Below, one piece after another: positions 22,401-28,840 of a stretch of 64,000 nt of DNA (its first letter is position 1; each line of letters begins with the position of its first letter). The stretch lies in the NCBI GenBank assembly GCA_963669155.1, contig OZ022579.1, positions 23,879,770 through 23,943,769 of the forward strand. Reading direction: 5' to 3'. The notes under the pieces are model-generated. The model was not told the DNA's origin. It searched no databases and saw nothing but the letters and a program-made list of their open reading frames with translations. A program made the position numbers and the translations under genes. This DNA comes from Arbacia lixula (taxonomy: Eukaryota > Echinodermata > Echinoidea > Arbacioida > Arbaciidae).

Positions 22401-25400
22401 TCCGTCTCCCGTTCTTCTTCTCCCTTTTCTGTTTTTTTTTTTTTCATTGGAGTCGAGCGCGCGTAAATTGCCGAAACATATTCCTCATAATTCTCCTCGC
22501 CTGAGGAGGCCGAAGCCATGTCAAACGAAAAAGATCAAACGATTTCAAGTCAGAAATTCATTAATGAGGGAGAAAGGGTGAAAAGCTGACAAGATGGAGG
22601 TAGATTATGATTAGATAAAGGTGTTAGAAATGGTGCAGAAAAAGGTGGGTCGGGTCGAGATGACTCTTACCTTTGAACCGGGCCTTACCAAAGCTAAGTG
22701 TGAGCTGACAAACGGAATGGGATATACTAAAGTATGCGGTCGTGGAAGACCGCATACTGCGCGCGTCTTTTATAGCGTAAGCTGCGTTCCGAAGGTGCCG
22801 GAACCGCCGCGCTGCGATTGGTCGGCGCACTCGACCAATCACTAGCCGCGGGCGGTGCGACATCCGGGCGGGTAGCGGACGTCGGGGAAAGCCCCTCGGT
22901 TGGCGGCGGCGCCGCGGGCGGGCGACCACTGGCGGTAGCTGCACAATTAACTGCTACTGTGGTCAGAAGCGGGCGTCGGAAGGCGGTCAAGCGGAGAGTT
23001 ACGGGTGGTCGCGGGTGGCGCATGGCGGCGGATGGTCGGAAGCCATTCCTCGGGGATCTCAATGCCGTTATCCCTATTGATGTTATTCGGATGTAAGCGG
23101 ATTTGGATAGCCTCTTTAACACGCCGTGTGTACCAGTGCTTATCCCGCGCTATGCAGCTTACCGCGTCCCAATTGGGAAGGTGATCTGCATTCCAAGCAT
23201 GCTCTGCGACTGCCGAACTATCAATGCGTCGATGCTTGACATCTCTGCGGTGCTCTACCATTCTTTCGCTGACGGGTCTACCCGTTTCCCCGATGTACAC
23301 CTTGTCACAAGTCCCGCATGGAATCTTGTAGACAACGCCATCGAGTCTGTCGGGTATCGCGGGGTCCTTAGGGCGCACTAGCTGCTTACGAATGGTAGTA
23401 TCGGACTTGAAAACGGCGCGTATGCTATGCTTCTCTAAACGGCGGCGAAGCTGGCGGGAAATCGAATCGACAAACGGTAGAACAACGGTAGACTTGTACT
23501 GCATAATCTCTTTGTCGGTAGAGTTCTTCCTCTTAGTCACGCGGTTGAGGAAAGAGCGCGGGTAACCATTGGAAACTAGAGCGGAAGCAATGCGTTGTTT
23601 CTCAATGGCAGTGCAGTGCGGCTTAGAAACAATGCGCGATGCCCTGTCATAAAGGCATTTAACGACCCCGCGTTTGACGGATTGGGGATGATGCGAATCG
23701 TAAGCTAGGTATTGGTCGGTGTGCGTGGGCTTTCTGTACACTGTGGTGGTGAGACGGCCCTCACTGTCGCGGTGCACCAGTGTATCGAGAAAGGCGATGC
23801 GGCTATTGTCTTCCGTCTCCATAGTGAAACGGATAGACGGCTGCTGCGCGTTCACGTAATTCAAAAGGCAATCGGTAGCGGATCTGTTAGTTACAATGAA
23901 GGTATCATCGACATAGCGTTTCCAAATTCTCGGCTTGAATTCGGGCGGACAAGCGTTGAGCGCGTCTTCCTCAAAGGATTCCATGTACAAGTTAGCAATA
24001 ACGGCAGAAACGGGGCTTCCCATGGCCGCGCCTTCTTGTTGTTCATAGAAGAGTCCGTCGTACATAAAGTACGTGGACTTCAACACGAAACCAAGAAGTT
24101 CTGTGACCTGGGCTGGAGAAAGGTCGGTACGGTCGGGCAAGGTAGCGTCGGCACTCAGGCGCTGAAAGGCGACATCGCATGCTGCTTCAACGGGTACATT
24201 GGTAAACAGGGACACGACATCGAAAGAGACCATGACTTCGTGATCAAGTATGGTCTCGCTGCGCAAGAAATCGACAAAAGAAGCGGAGTTGCGGACTGCA
24301 TAACGGTTATGACCAATAAGCGGCGAGAGTATGTCGGCTAAGAATTTGGAAGCGTTATAGGCAAAAGAACTCACACACGAAACAATCGGGCGCAGCGGAA
24401 CATCGGGCTTGTGGATCTTCGGTAATCCATAAATTCTAGGCGGTTGCTTCTGCGAGGGCCTAAGTACCCTGTACGTCGCGTCATCGATATCACCATTCTT
24501 GTGGAAGCCGCGGAGAAATGGCTGCTAGCTTGCGGGCGAGACAATCGGTAGGGTCCTTTCGTAAGGCGCGGTCTCCAGTTTGCCTTTTCGTGAGACAACA
24601 GATTACCACTCTAGCGATACTACTACCACGATGATCAACATCTTCCGTAATAAAAATATGGTTATATATTCCACCAGACAATCTGAAGATTTTAGAGTAC
24701 CAAACTATAGATGTGAGCTGTCAAGAAGCACAATAAAATATTCTGGCCCAATTACATGGAATAACCTCCCAAAGTCTCAAAACCAATGCTCTTCACCAGC
24801 AATATTCACTCGTGAACTAAAAGCAAATATTATTAATTCATATATATAACTTTGCCCACGCATTTATATCAAACATATCCCATCATTTGTTAAACCGTAT
24901 GTATGTGCGTATGTGTGTGTTATAAACGTTTTTAATTCATTGTATGCAATCTGTATCGACTGTTTTTTTAATGTAATTGATTGTAGGGAAGAACTTTTGA
25001 TAGGTCAATGGCCTCTGTTCTTCCCTCCACATTGAATTGTATTACATGTACCTCCTTTACTGTATTTCTTGTATTTTTGTGACATCTCTTTGCTCCCTCC
25101 CCTAATACCCCTTCGTTCACCCCACCAACTTACACACACACACACACACACACAATCACCAAATCCCCTCTTCCTTCCCCACCGCATTAGGTCCTCTCGT
25201 GGGGCACCTACACCGACGGAGGGCCTTCCGACGTCCTCTCTTGGTCTTCGGTGCGGTCATCTCTTCAACCGCTCTCACTGCGGGATCAGTCGTCTCAAGC
25301 ACCGCCCAGCTCGCCGTATGCCTGACACTGGCTGGTTCGCTCACTTCATGTTTATGTTAAATTTTCAAATCGGAACGATATCCAGCCAGCATAAAAAGTT

Positions 25401-27926
25401 ATGTCTTCCCAGAGTGCAACGCGCAGCCTCGACTGAATTTGTGTTTGCAGTCATATCTTCCTCCGGTCTCTTAAACTAGCACACTAGCTAGACTGGAAAC
25501 AGACATGACTGCAAACTGAATCTGAATGTGGCTGCGCGGTGCATCATGGGACGATTTTTCCTGACATGGGGGAAAGAGAAGTCATCATTGAGTAGAGTGT
25601 ACTATCTTCCATGATTGTTATGCTAGTGAAGTCCGAATGATATCAATACAATCGTCAGATATAGGCTAGTATTTTCACGGAATTACATTAAAAAACGGAT
25701 ATTTTATTTGTAACAAAATGCTAAATTATATGTTAAATGAATGACGTCCCTGATGCAGTTTGAAATGTGACATCAAACCGTGTAACTTGAATGCGAATAG
25801 CGAATGCCATCTCAATTCCTGCGTAGGCTATATTCATTATATTATTGAAATCCAACCAGAGACCCTATGTCCACAATTCATGCCATTTCCTGTTCATTCT
25901 GTCTGCTTCGACAGGGCTCGGTGCTAACATTTTATCGCAGTGCCTGGTGGTCACGATTAAGTGGCAGTGCGGAGAGCGCTTCAACACGGCTTTCGGCATG
26001 TGTAAGTCCGGCTACGCAGTAGGGATGGTCTTCGTTCCTATGCTCGCGGCGTCTCTCATGGATATCTACGGATGGCGCGGTGCGCTAGGTATTGTGGGAG
26101 GCATCTCGTTACACCTAGTTCCGGTGGCTTTGATGGTGGTCACAGACATTGAGGATCAGCTTGAAACGGAAACCCAGGATCAGACTTTAGACACAGGCAC
26201 AGAAAAGCTCCATGACGCGAATGAACATGGGGAACACACGTCCTTGCTAGCAACGTCCTCTTCTCGGGAGCACGCTTCTGGATCTATTAATCACGGTGAC
26301 CAGTTAGGGCTTACAAAATGTTTATCTGCATTGGGAGTCTCCGGGCGTGTTCGGGGGATAATCGCTATGACCGAGGGTTCGTTTGGTGGTCGTTGTGTCG
26401 CTGTGTTGTACAGAGCGTGTGAAGTTGTTGAACAGTCTCCGTTTAACCAGGACCGGAGTCTAATCGTTCTCACAATCGTCAACGTGTTTGTGGCGATTGC
26501 TCACGGCGGATGGCATGCGTTTTTCATCCCGCGCGCGACCAGCTCCAACATTCCACTGCAGTCTGTCCTCTACCTCATCTACGCCACTGCGTCAGCTTGC
26601 TTCCTGGCCCGCATCTGCAGCGGGGTGTTCCTGAACAACCCCTTGTTGTCAGGCTACGATGTCTTTCTCGCCTTTCGTATCGTCAACATTGTCGCTCTTG
26701 CCATCGACAATTACCTCCCGGTATCGTTCGGGATAAAGGTTGTGTTGTCGTTCGTGACGTCATTCGCGATAAATGAGGAGAATTTGTTCATGGTGTACAT
26801 TATAACGAAGAGTGTTTCACCGGAGGACTTCTCTTTGATTTTTGCGGTGTCGCAGATTGCCTTCGGAGTCGGAGTCTTCATAGGTACATTTCTAACAGGT
26901 AGGGTTTTTTTGCGTATAATGATCATGTCCGTTCTGTGCGTTTGTGTATGTTTGTGTCTGCACATGCGCGAGCGTGTATATGTGTGTGTGTTTTTTAGTT
27001 TACCTCTGTTTCTTTGTATTTTTTTTTTTAGATTTCATAGATATTTTTTCATGTTTCTTGTTACACTTCTCCACCCTCTGACACAAAAGCAGCATTGTAG
27101 TATGACGCGGGTGTCCCATATCAGCCCCATTGTTTTTTTTTTTTCAATATACACTCTATTAATGCCAAGATGACAGTTCACTGAACCTTGAAACCGTGCC
27201 CGCCCTGTCGATAATGTGCAATGTCTCCTTTAGTCCGGCGAGCGCGGTGCCAACATTTTACCAGTATCGCGTCTCGATCATGTCATTTCGAGTTGTATGA
27301 AAGGTTGATGGCAAACTCCGTTGATCGACGGGAAAATAACTATAGTTCGAACGCAAGGTAAATAAAATAGAGATTTTGAATAAAATGTGGAATATTGTGG
27401 AATAAAAAAATTTCCTTCTTGAATGCGTAATTATTCAACAAATCGCACATCCTTCTTTCGATAACGTACATTAGACAGAAATACGCGGGGTTTCAAGGGT
27501 AGTGGCCGGTTTGTGGACCACTTGCTACATTTAGCTGTTGACAATTGGGGCCGCATTGCGCCAAGTTCGCTTCATTAACATACGTACTCACCCCCCCTCC
27601 CCCCCACACACACACGCACACACACGCACACACACGCACACACACAAACACACACAAACACACAAGTCTCGATGTGCCCACTGTCGCGTTTTAATGCACG
27701 TTTAATACACACGTACTGTGAACGGATTTGTAGTTATCGTGTGCCTGATCATTCCAATCGGTCATCTCTTTCAGGTTTGCTCGCGGACGAAATAAGCTAC
27801 AAGGCATCGTTCACACTGCTGATCGCAATAGAGAGCGTGGTATTCCTCATCATCCTACCATTGAGGTGCATCGGTGCCAATAGGCAGAGTGAAGAGAAAG
27901 AGACAAGTGTAGACGAGGACGAATGA
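7749..27926 (+). CDS. Monocarboxylate-transporter-like MFS protein (SLC16 family), four coding exons
   Basis: Exons 7749-7959, 25191-25334, 25915-26898 and 27775-27926 give 1491 bases and 496 residues; all three introns are phase 1. Exon 1 holds the first membrane segment and the SPG that joins PLVGHL in exon 2. Exon 3 starts with GLGANILS, continues with the RFNTAFGMCKSGYAVG and GWRGALGIVGG segments typical of MCT segments 4-6, then a long hydrophilic cytoplasmic loop with many Thr, His and Glu, and segments 7-11. Exon 4 gives GLLADEISYKASF and the last membrane segment with an acidic tail. Members carry lactate, pyruvate, aromatic amino acids or other organic acids across the plasma membrane. 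The substrate cannot be told here, and the usual DGGWGW start of segment 1 is not evident. Start 7749 is preceded by an in-frame stop; Met at 7785 is an alternative. Confidence 0.78.
7998..9650. repeat. Field of AACCATGGTT palindromes
   Basis: Within SLC16-like intron 1. I count about 19 CCATGG hexamers, mostly inside AACCATGGTT-like decamers, at 7998-8120 and 8815-9625. Many degenerate versions (ACCGTGGT, ACGATGGT, ACCATAGT) lie between them. Spacing is irregular, roughly 15-40 bases, so it is not a simple tandem array. By chance one would expect less than one CCATGG in this length. Confidence 0.8.
8407..8532. repeat. Small hairpin element (MITE-like)
   Basis: Outer arms AAATAATGCACAGTT (8412-8426) and AACTGTGCATTATTT (8507-8521), plus inner arms GCAGTGCACGGTA (8447-8459) and TACCGTGCGCTGC (8470-8482), make a two-stage fold-back. 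Confidence 0.6.
9859..9898. repeat. Perfect 40-bp palindrome without spacer
   Basis: Arms 9859-9878 and 9879-9898 are exact reverse complements, centred at CACTAC|GTAGTG. Pairing stops on both sides. It may be the end of a fold-back element or a cruciform-prone site. Confidence 0.95.
9985..10180. repeat. Short tandem runs
   Basis: TATATCAA units near 9985-10035 and three near copies of AAGGCCTATTGTATCTC at about 10133-10175. A further copy of the TATCAATAAATATGTG motif of this area is at about 10388. The rest of 10180-11090, apart from the 2A-motif fragment, shows no recognised feature. Confidence 0.5.
10430..10572 (+). pseudogene. CR1/L2-like retrotransposon fragment with a 2A-like motif
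   Basis: The plus-strand frame ending at TAG 10572 reads RVLYYPTDSCSC, then FQVQLVECGDIHPNPGP and a stop. GDIHPNPGP (10530-10556) is a hallmark of CR1/L2-like ORF2 N-termini in marine invertebrates. It matches the 2A ribosome-skipping core NPG|P, with His where viral 2A sequences have Glu. The endonuclease that should follow is missing. Confidence 0.6.
11096..11880. repeat. Purine-rich tract with loose 75-125-base units
   Basis: The plus strand is almost all A and G for nearly 800 bases. Related segments containing GATAGATGAG and AGGAGAGGAATAGGGA recur at about 11375, 11497, 11620, 11728 and 11803, which suggests a degenerate minisatellite. The Ser/Pro/Leu-rich minus-strand frames here are artefacts of composition. 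Confidence 0.75.
12010..12113. repeat. (CA)n microsatellite
   Basis: About 100 bases of CA with a few interruptions. A run of about 21 G is at 12508-12528. Confidence 0.95.
12921..13331 (+). CDS. ORF1 remnant of a CR1/L2-like non-LTR element
   Basis: 136 residues from a Met to TGA. EQYSRRSNIRIFRLAE, a DRSHRTGRP block, RPRPVIVRL and LKGTRIVIVEDLT match the RRM-type nucleic-acid-binding ORF1 proteins of metazoan non-LTR elements. These coat the element RNA and help it re-enter the nucleus. The coiled coil usually found upstream is not visible, so the copy is probably N-terminally shortened. The next frame overlaps its end by about 19 bases. Confidence 0.65.
   Translation: MEAEMNRSEQYSRRSNIRIFRLAETKGENTDTLIADMITQKLGVSIDPASDIDRSHRTGRPRDPNEPPSGPGPTSGTSSADRARPRPVIVRLTTHRKNREIILDRKKLKGTRIVIVEDLTIENQKLLAAETCMMTF
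13313..15992 (+). pseudogene. ORF2 (endonuclease and reverse transcriptase) of the CR1/L2-like element, dead
   Basis: The protein is readable in pieces over several frames. Endonuclease: INLNCRSLKKN at about 13400, then after a shift SETWL, GGVGFYVRNDIK, CILTGDFNIN (about 13797-13826) and VSDHFPIF (about 14007). Reverse transcriptase: KSPGYDGIN (14747-14773), LTNYRPIVF (about 14920), FGFRQGHSS, LFLDLSKAFGCIDHKSL and GIPQGSVLGPLLFLLYVNDL. The catalytic block reads VPDDTN instead of ADD, with residues missing before it. Stops or shifts near 13495, 13983, 14445, 14946, 15009, 15229 and 15826 show it is inactive. The reading ends in YFVQNK at 15990, where an A run and foreign sequence begin. The rest seems to resume at about 24646. 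Confidence 0.8.
16002..16060 (-). ncRNA. Hammerhead-like motif at a Penelope-type terminus
   Basis: The minus strand from 16050 reads CTGACGA, then a stem (GACTA paired with TGGTC around a six-base loop), then GAAACGTC. CUGANGA, helix II and GAAA in this order are the conserved core of hammerhead ribozymes. From memory, these are reported in Penelope-like elements. One extra A separates CUGACGA from the stem and helix III would be minimal, so self-cleavage is uncertain. Confidence 0.35.
16060..17340. other. Sequence between the Penelope-type end and the I/R1-type ORF2
   Basis: Probably holds the 3' untranslated region of the I/R1-type element (minus strand) and the rest of the Penelope end. 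There are A runs at 16380-16414 and 17061-17086, a GA-rich stretch at 16460-16510, and TA/CA-rich sequence at 17160-17260. On the minus strand AATAAAA at about 16936-16942 could be the element's poly(A) signal. No coding region is convincing. Confidence 0.4.
17343..21134 (-). CDS. ORF2 of an I/R1-type non-LTR retrotransposon: endonuclease, reverse transcriptase, RNase H
   Basis: 1263 uninterrupted residues. The N-terminal APE-type endonuclease runs from about residue 27 (ILQWNAQSMN) through LQETWF, VICGDFNSHNVIWGS and SDHLLLNCHIG at about 235. The reverse transcriptase has GQDGIRSCLI, NPNSYRPISLTPVLCKLMER, AVFLDLEKAYDMLW, GIPQGSVLSPLLFNFMTND and the catalytic SIYADDLCIW. An RNase H domain follows: IFTDGSKLADG, MRAELIAILLAL, ILSDSISAIEA, WVPAHCGIAGNEHVDYLAKK. 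It includes the Asp, Glu, Asp and His/Asp catalytic positions. Near the C-terminus CDYCKVHETIEHFLLHC is a CCHC motif. The product nicks target DNA and reverse transcribes the element RNA on it. All catalytic residues I can check are present. ORF2's ATG overlaps the ORF1 stop as ATGA. RNase H plus a CCHC-bearing ORF1 points to the I/R1 group; the exact clade is open. Confidence 0.92.
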   Translation of the reverse strand: MNRGLLFTRSLWFKPRPFLVFSFIMIHILQWNAQSMNAHGMEFYYSMLRSSETPYIICLQETWFHDFNTLDFPNYTLLTKNRADNHGGLAFYIHNSIPYDIIDTPPGKEFQKVNIYLDHVFSVVNYYNPCKKIEAEDLQLLLHNLKDNYVICGDFNSHNVIWGSDHTDSNGKTIEEFITANDIVIVNDGSPTRLDPHSGKYSNIDLTLASKAISSKCQWSVTNDCFGSDHLLLNCHIGVPLPPSANCINPKSNISFKNADWKKYKKSITKYFGAICHTTYSNLNIQGKYDFIVEAILKSASEILRKTKEGKFKDPVPWWNESCKKAIQERKTARNKLNRRSFSSDDVLSYTDKKRIAQKIIRNAEQEYWISKSKNMNRMTDLGEVWNKVKRIRNSKKKIPDLIVNEKPITTPKDKSEIFLDIFSNNISNLNKETSQKNEDDFFQKVDIHLDDESNEDLNKPFTLWELTEALRAMKDTAPGQDGIRSCLITNLPEPLHKYLLNLFNEIWENSILPCQWTHAILIPVLKQGKNPVNPNSYRPISLTPVLCKLMERLVKNRLSWFIERYDLITPLQAGFRKERSTTDHVIRLETDIHKALANKEYTVAVFLDLEKAYDMLWRRGLVIKLYEKGITGNILKWIDSFLKIRTCQTRLEGQLSSHKVLECGIPQGSVLSPLLFNFMTNDFSNVSNTVNISIYADDLCIWFSNRNIKFIQHKLQLALSQIESICKCWGLRVSSTKSCAIVFGKKRFQDIELKINNENITQKKEHKFLGIWFDAKLTWNTHVNKLVAKCKKRINLLRCISGTSWGKNANILFMIYKGLIRSVIDYGCEAYDAASSSVLKKINSIQHESLCIVTGATKTTSLAALQVECGEPPLELRRNLFVDKYKFYLETRKENHPTKEVLKSCWQYEYDKWPEGKGPIRNRACKLQVSLLEKQSDYIHNIPFWTYARPQISLDIHTQVSKQNSLPAELQLVTNEVVSTKWQNYVKIFTDGSKLADGMTGVAYYIPYFKIERLYRISPVGIMRAELIAILLALGWIEEALPLSVVILSDSISAIEAIHNLKESCIIREISEKITYLNTYGITVHFEWVPAHCGIAGNEHVDYLAKKAALKENIDIAVPRCRKELVNHMIYFYKQIWQMQWDSNTTGRFFYSLQPIIQPKSQINLSNRRDEKIIHRLRLGKCNLNFYKFRLNRHESGLCDYCKVHETIEHFLLHCKEYKEQRKQLFTCIREKNITIKHLLGTKQNHALVIRYIKTTDKYKYI
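21131..22519 (-). CDS. ORF1 of the I/R1-type element: Gag-like protein with three zinc knuckles
   Basis: 462 residues, complete. The N-terminal third is charged and Lys/Glu-rich (STPMKKKKTEKGEEERETES) and probably disordered. The middle (about residues 90-220) is a globular region of the kind found before the knuckles in I/Jockey ORF1. Then come three closely spaced CCHC motifs: CYKCQRFGHTQERC, CVRCGGSHSFNDC and CCRCNQNHSAAYKGC. The C-terminal part is Pro/Ser/Thr/Asn-rich. The protein is expected to bind element RNA and form the ribonucleoprotein. It ends in TGA overlapping the ORF2 ATG, so ORF2 is probably made by termination and reinitiation. Confidence 0.88.
   Translation of the reverse strand: MASASSGEENYEEYVSAIYARSTPMKKKKTEKGEEERETESESEREETMKWQTATSPRGRKKRPRTSTLTESPKKENETAKGKDSVINNKTQLTATITGVEANIAKANPIKIAQSLHQNIGHVKKVVRNQKTIHVTCFHTKQYAMLLSITHLAGTEVKISEFNPNANQKKGVIKVSTDITELELLEHLKSEKVSHVRRFKRRIDGVLKNTPSVLLTFERNTVPKEITFAYELYKVEDYVPPVPRCYKCQRFGHTQERCSNNVRCVRCGGSHSFNDCPNKENPTCCRCNQNHSAAYKGCSGYKDAIKIQQIKLNEKISYADATKNFHAAKREMSLKVPTEVSIPQAQPTIAPPPLPQRPSTSKRSVPHNNGATNASTQPLPSTQPKQMTIETQNNEAGTSNETYQVPISINPIDFLSFIVHVINNMNPNSSNSNKINLVIDAAQKYLNIPAVSPEVVQTRLTA
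22520..22946 (-). promoter_or_regulatory. 5' region of the I/R1-type element and 3' region of the Penelope-like element
   Basis: On the minus strand a TATA-like CTATAAAAG lies at about 22766-22774. Just downstream of it is an exact 11-bp hairpin, AGTATGCGGTC (22731-22741) against GACCGCATACT (22748-22758), with a six-base loop. The border between the two elements is somewhere here. Composition changes from GC-rich (above about 22760, as in the Penelope ORF) to AT-rich, so I place it near the hairpin. Confidence 0.4.
22947..24580 (-). pseudogene. Penelope-like element: reverse transcriptase with GIY-YIG endonuclease, one frameshift
   Basis: The main frame reads from about 24530 down to the stop at 22947. 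It begins GFHKNGDIDDATYRVLRPSQ and IYGLPKIHKPDVPLRPIVS, then SFDVVSLFTNVPVE (block A), GAAMGSPVSAVIANLYME (block B) and KRYVDDTFIV (catalytic YVDD). FLDTLV and TVYRKPTHTDQYL follow, the usual Penelope order. The C-terminal GIY-YIG domain starts at VVYKIPCGTCDKVYIGETGR and ends with NNINRDNGIEIPEEW. The preceding DPTDCLARKLAAI is in another frame, so a one-base indel sits near 24525. The reading is lost at about 24580, so the copy is 5'-truncated. It is more GC-rich than the surrounding intron. Penelope-like elements are telomerase-related retroelements; here the catalytic residues remain but the start is lost. Confidence 0.88.
24571..24590 (-). repeat. 17-base motif shared by both ends of the nested insertion
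   Basis: AAAAGGCAAACTGGAGA occurs on the minus strand here and on the plus strand at about 15998-16014, exactly where the Penelope-type end begins. It is therefore inverted at the two ends of the nested block. Confidence 0.6.
24604..24849 (+). pseudogene. C-terminal end of the CR1/L2-like ORF2
   Basis: Reads IFRNKNMVIYSTRQSEDFRV, then IKYSGPITWNNLPKSQNQ and FTRELKANIINSYI before TAA. The TRQ block, the GPxxWNxLP block and the FKxxLK-type end are the standard close of CR1/L2-like ORF2 proteins. They match the part missing from the copy that stops at 15990 (YFVQNK). Confidence 0.7.
25132..25154. repeat. (CA)n microsatellite before exon 2
   Basis: A short CA run directly before the polypyrimidine tract and the CATTAG acceptor of SLC16-like exon 2. 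Confidence 0.9.
25191..25334 (+). CDS. SLC16-like gene, coding exon 2
   Basis: 144 bases, phase 1 on both sides, acceptor GCATTAG. It reads PLVGHLHRRRAFRRP and then two hydrophobic segments (LLVFGAVISSTALTAGSVVS; TAQLAVCLTLAG). This is the loop after segment 2 and segments 3-4 of an MCT. I place the donor at GCTG|GTTCGC because it gives the conserved GLG with exon 3. A GTTTAT donor 20 bases later is possible but would add residues and break GLG. Confidence 0.72.
25395..25545. repeat. Imperfect hairpin in intron 2
   Basis: TTTGCAGTCATATC and GTCTCTTAAACTAG are roughly mirrored by CTAGCTAGAC and GACATGACTGCAAAC, with GCGCAGCC / GGCTGCGC further out. It is probably a decayed MITE in the 580-base intron 25335-25914. 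Confidence 0.45.
25915..26898 (+). CDS. SLC16-like gene, coding exon 3
   Basis: 984 bases, the main exon, with acceptor CGACAG and donor AACAG|GTAGGG. It encodes membrane segments 4-6, a hydrophilic loop of about 100 residues between TDIEDQLETE and PFNQDRS, and segments 7-11 (for example LIVLTIVNVFVAIAHGGWHA and AVSQIAFGVGVFIGTFLTG). Strong codon structure and higher GC than the flanks. Confidence 0.85.
27518..27640. repeat. Second copy of the 5.2-kb repeat, with C and CA runs
   Basis: In SLC16-like intron 3 (26899-27774). CTACATTTAGCTGTTGACAA and CATTGCGCCAAGTTCGCTTC are the inverted counterparts of 5213-5256, again ending at a C/CA tract (27594-27665). Confidence 0.7.
27775..27926 (+). CDS. 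SLC16-like gene, coding exon 4
   Basis: Acceptor CTTTCAG. It reads LLADEISYKASFTLLIAIES, the last hydrophobic segment (VVFLIILPL) and a short acidic cytoplasmic tail ending DEDE. The GLLADxxSYxxSF junction is typical of the final MCT helix pair. Confidence 0.82.
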
Positions 27927-27949
27927 CGTCAACAAAGAGATTGGTCCCC

Positions 27950-28047
27950 ATGGTTTTAACCCTTTTTGTGCCAGATAAAATGTTGCATTTTGTAATGTAT
28001 GGGTATTGATAGTAAAATTATCCACTAGTGGCACATTGAGGGTTAAG
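27950..28047. repeat. Short fold-back repeat after the transporter stop
   Basis: TTAACCCTTTTTGTGCCA at the left and TGGCACATTGAGGGTTAA at the right form imperfect ends. A related copy lies at about 53270-53368. Here it is in the presumed 3' untranslated region. Confidence 0.5.
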
Positions 28048-28363
28048 CTGTACTGTTTTTTTTCCTAATAGTCTGGATATTAACACTACTATATTTTGTC
28101 CGGCTGTTCTCACATGATAAGGTTAAGACATGCAGCCTGAACAGCCGTTTATAAGCGAAGATACATGACTTACTTTTTTCTTGTGTAGATATATTGCATA
28201 TGTCTATCAATTCACTCTTTGGTATCCTCCCTTGCGTTGTAATTGCAATAAGAAATGTAATACCTAATAATCAACCATGAATCGCGTATTCACTTTGTGG
28301 CAACTATCAATGCTTGTTCCTCATTTATTCTACCAATTGCACACTAAGAAGAGAGAAGAAAAT

Positions 28364-28365
<2 letters not shown>

Positions 28366-28408
<43 letters not shown>

Positions 28409-28507
28409 TTATACAGCATAGGTTGATTTTGATATTATGTATTACAATCTCCGGCGTGTCATTCAATTTGTTTGTCTTTACCTAGTAATCAGCGCCATCG
28501 CAACCTA
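28366..28507. repeat. (TA)n and a half copy of the 40.0-kb fold-back repeat
   Basis: A TA run (28366-28402) is followed by CTCCGGCGTGTCATTCAATT and AATCAGCGCCATCGCAAC. The same sequence forms the right arm and flank of the hairpin at 39979-40149, which is also beside a TA run. Confidence 0.65.
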
Positions 28508-28834
28508 TATTCTTCTTCTTATATATATATATGATATGAAAACCAATGATTACGAGCGAGAGGCAAAAGGTTGAAGTCCTTTATTGATTTATAGCGAGAC
28601 GTTTTTTCCCACTGGGTAGTGATAGCAGAAAGCACTAGAAATTACAACTGTTGGGATGGAAGTATGTATTCTTACGTCTGTTATTATAATGAAATGTTTT
28701 TTTTTTCCTGCAGCTGTATATACATGATAGTAATACATAATATCAAAATCAACAAATTGAATGCACACGTGCAGTTATCAAAGTCAGTCAAATGTTGTAC
28801 AGCTATTTGATATGATGCTTTCTGAAATTGGACA

Positions 28835-28840
28835 AATAAA
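28835..28840 (+). terminator. Candidate poly(A) signal of the SLC16-like gene
   Basis: AATAAA, followed by a second overlapping ATAAAT, 0.9 kb after the stop. Weak evidence by itself. Confidence 0.3.

Larger units (their letters stand above)
15993..24648 (-). mobile_element. Nested insertion: Penelope-like element containing an I/R1-type element
   Basis: The sequence between the two halves of the CR1/L2-like ORF2. The bases AATAAAAA occur at both junctions (about 15986-15993 and 24649-24656) and could be a target-site duplication, though an A-rich match is weak evidence. Both inner elements point to the minus strand. The Penelope-like RT lies at the right and a Penelope-style terminal motif at the left, with the I/R1-type element between. 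The simplest order is CR1/L2-like first, Penelope-like into it, I/R1-type into the Penelope 3' part. The exact inner borders cannot be fixed by eye. Confidence 0.5.
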
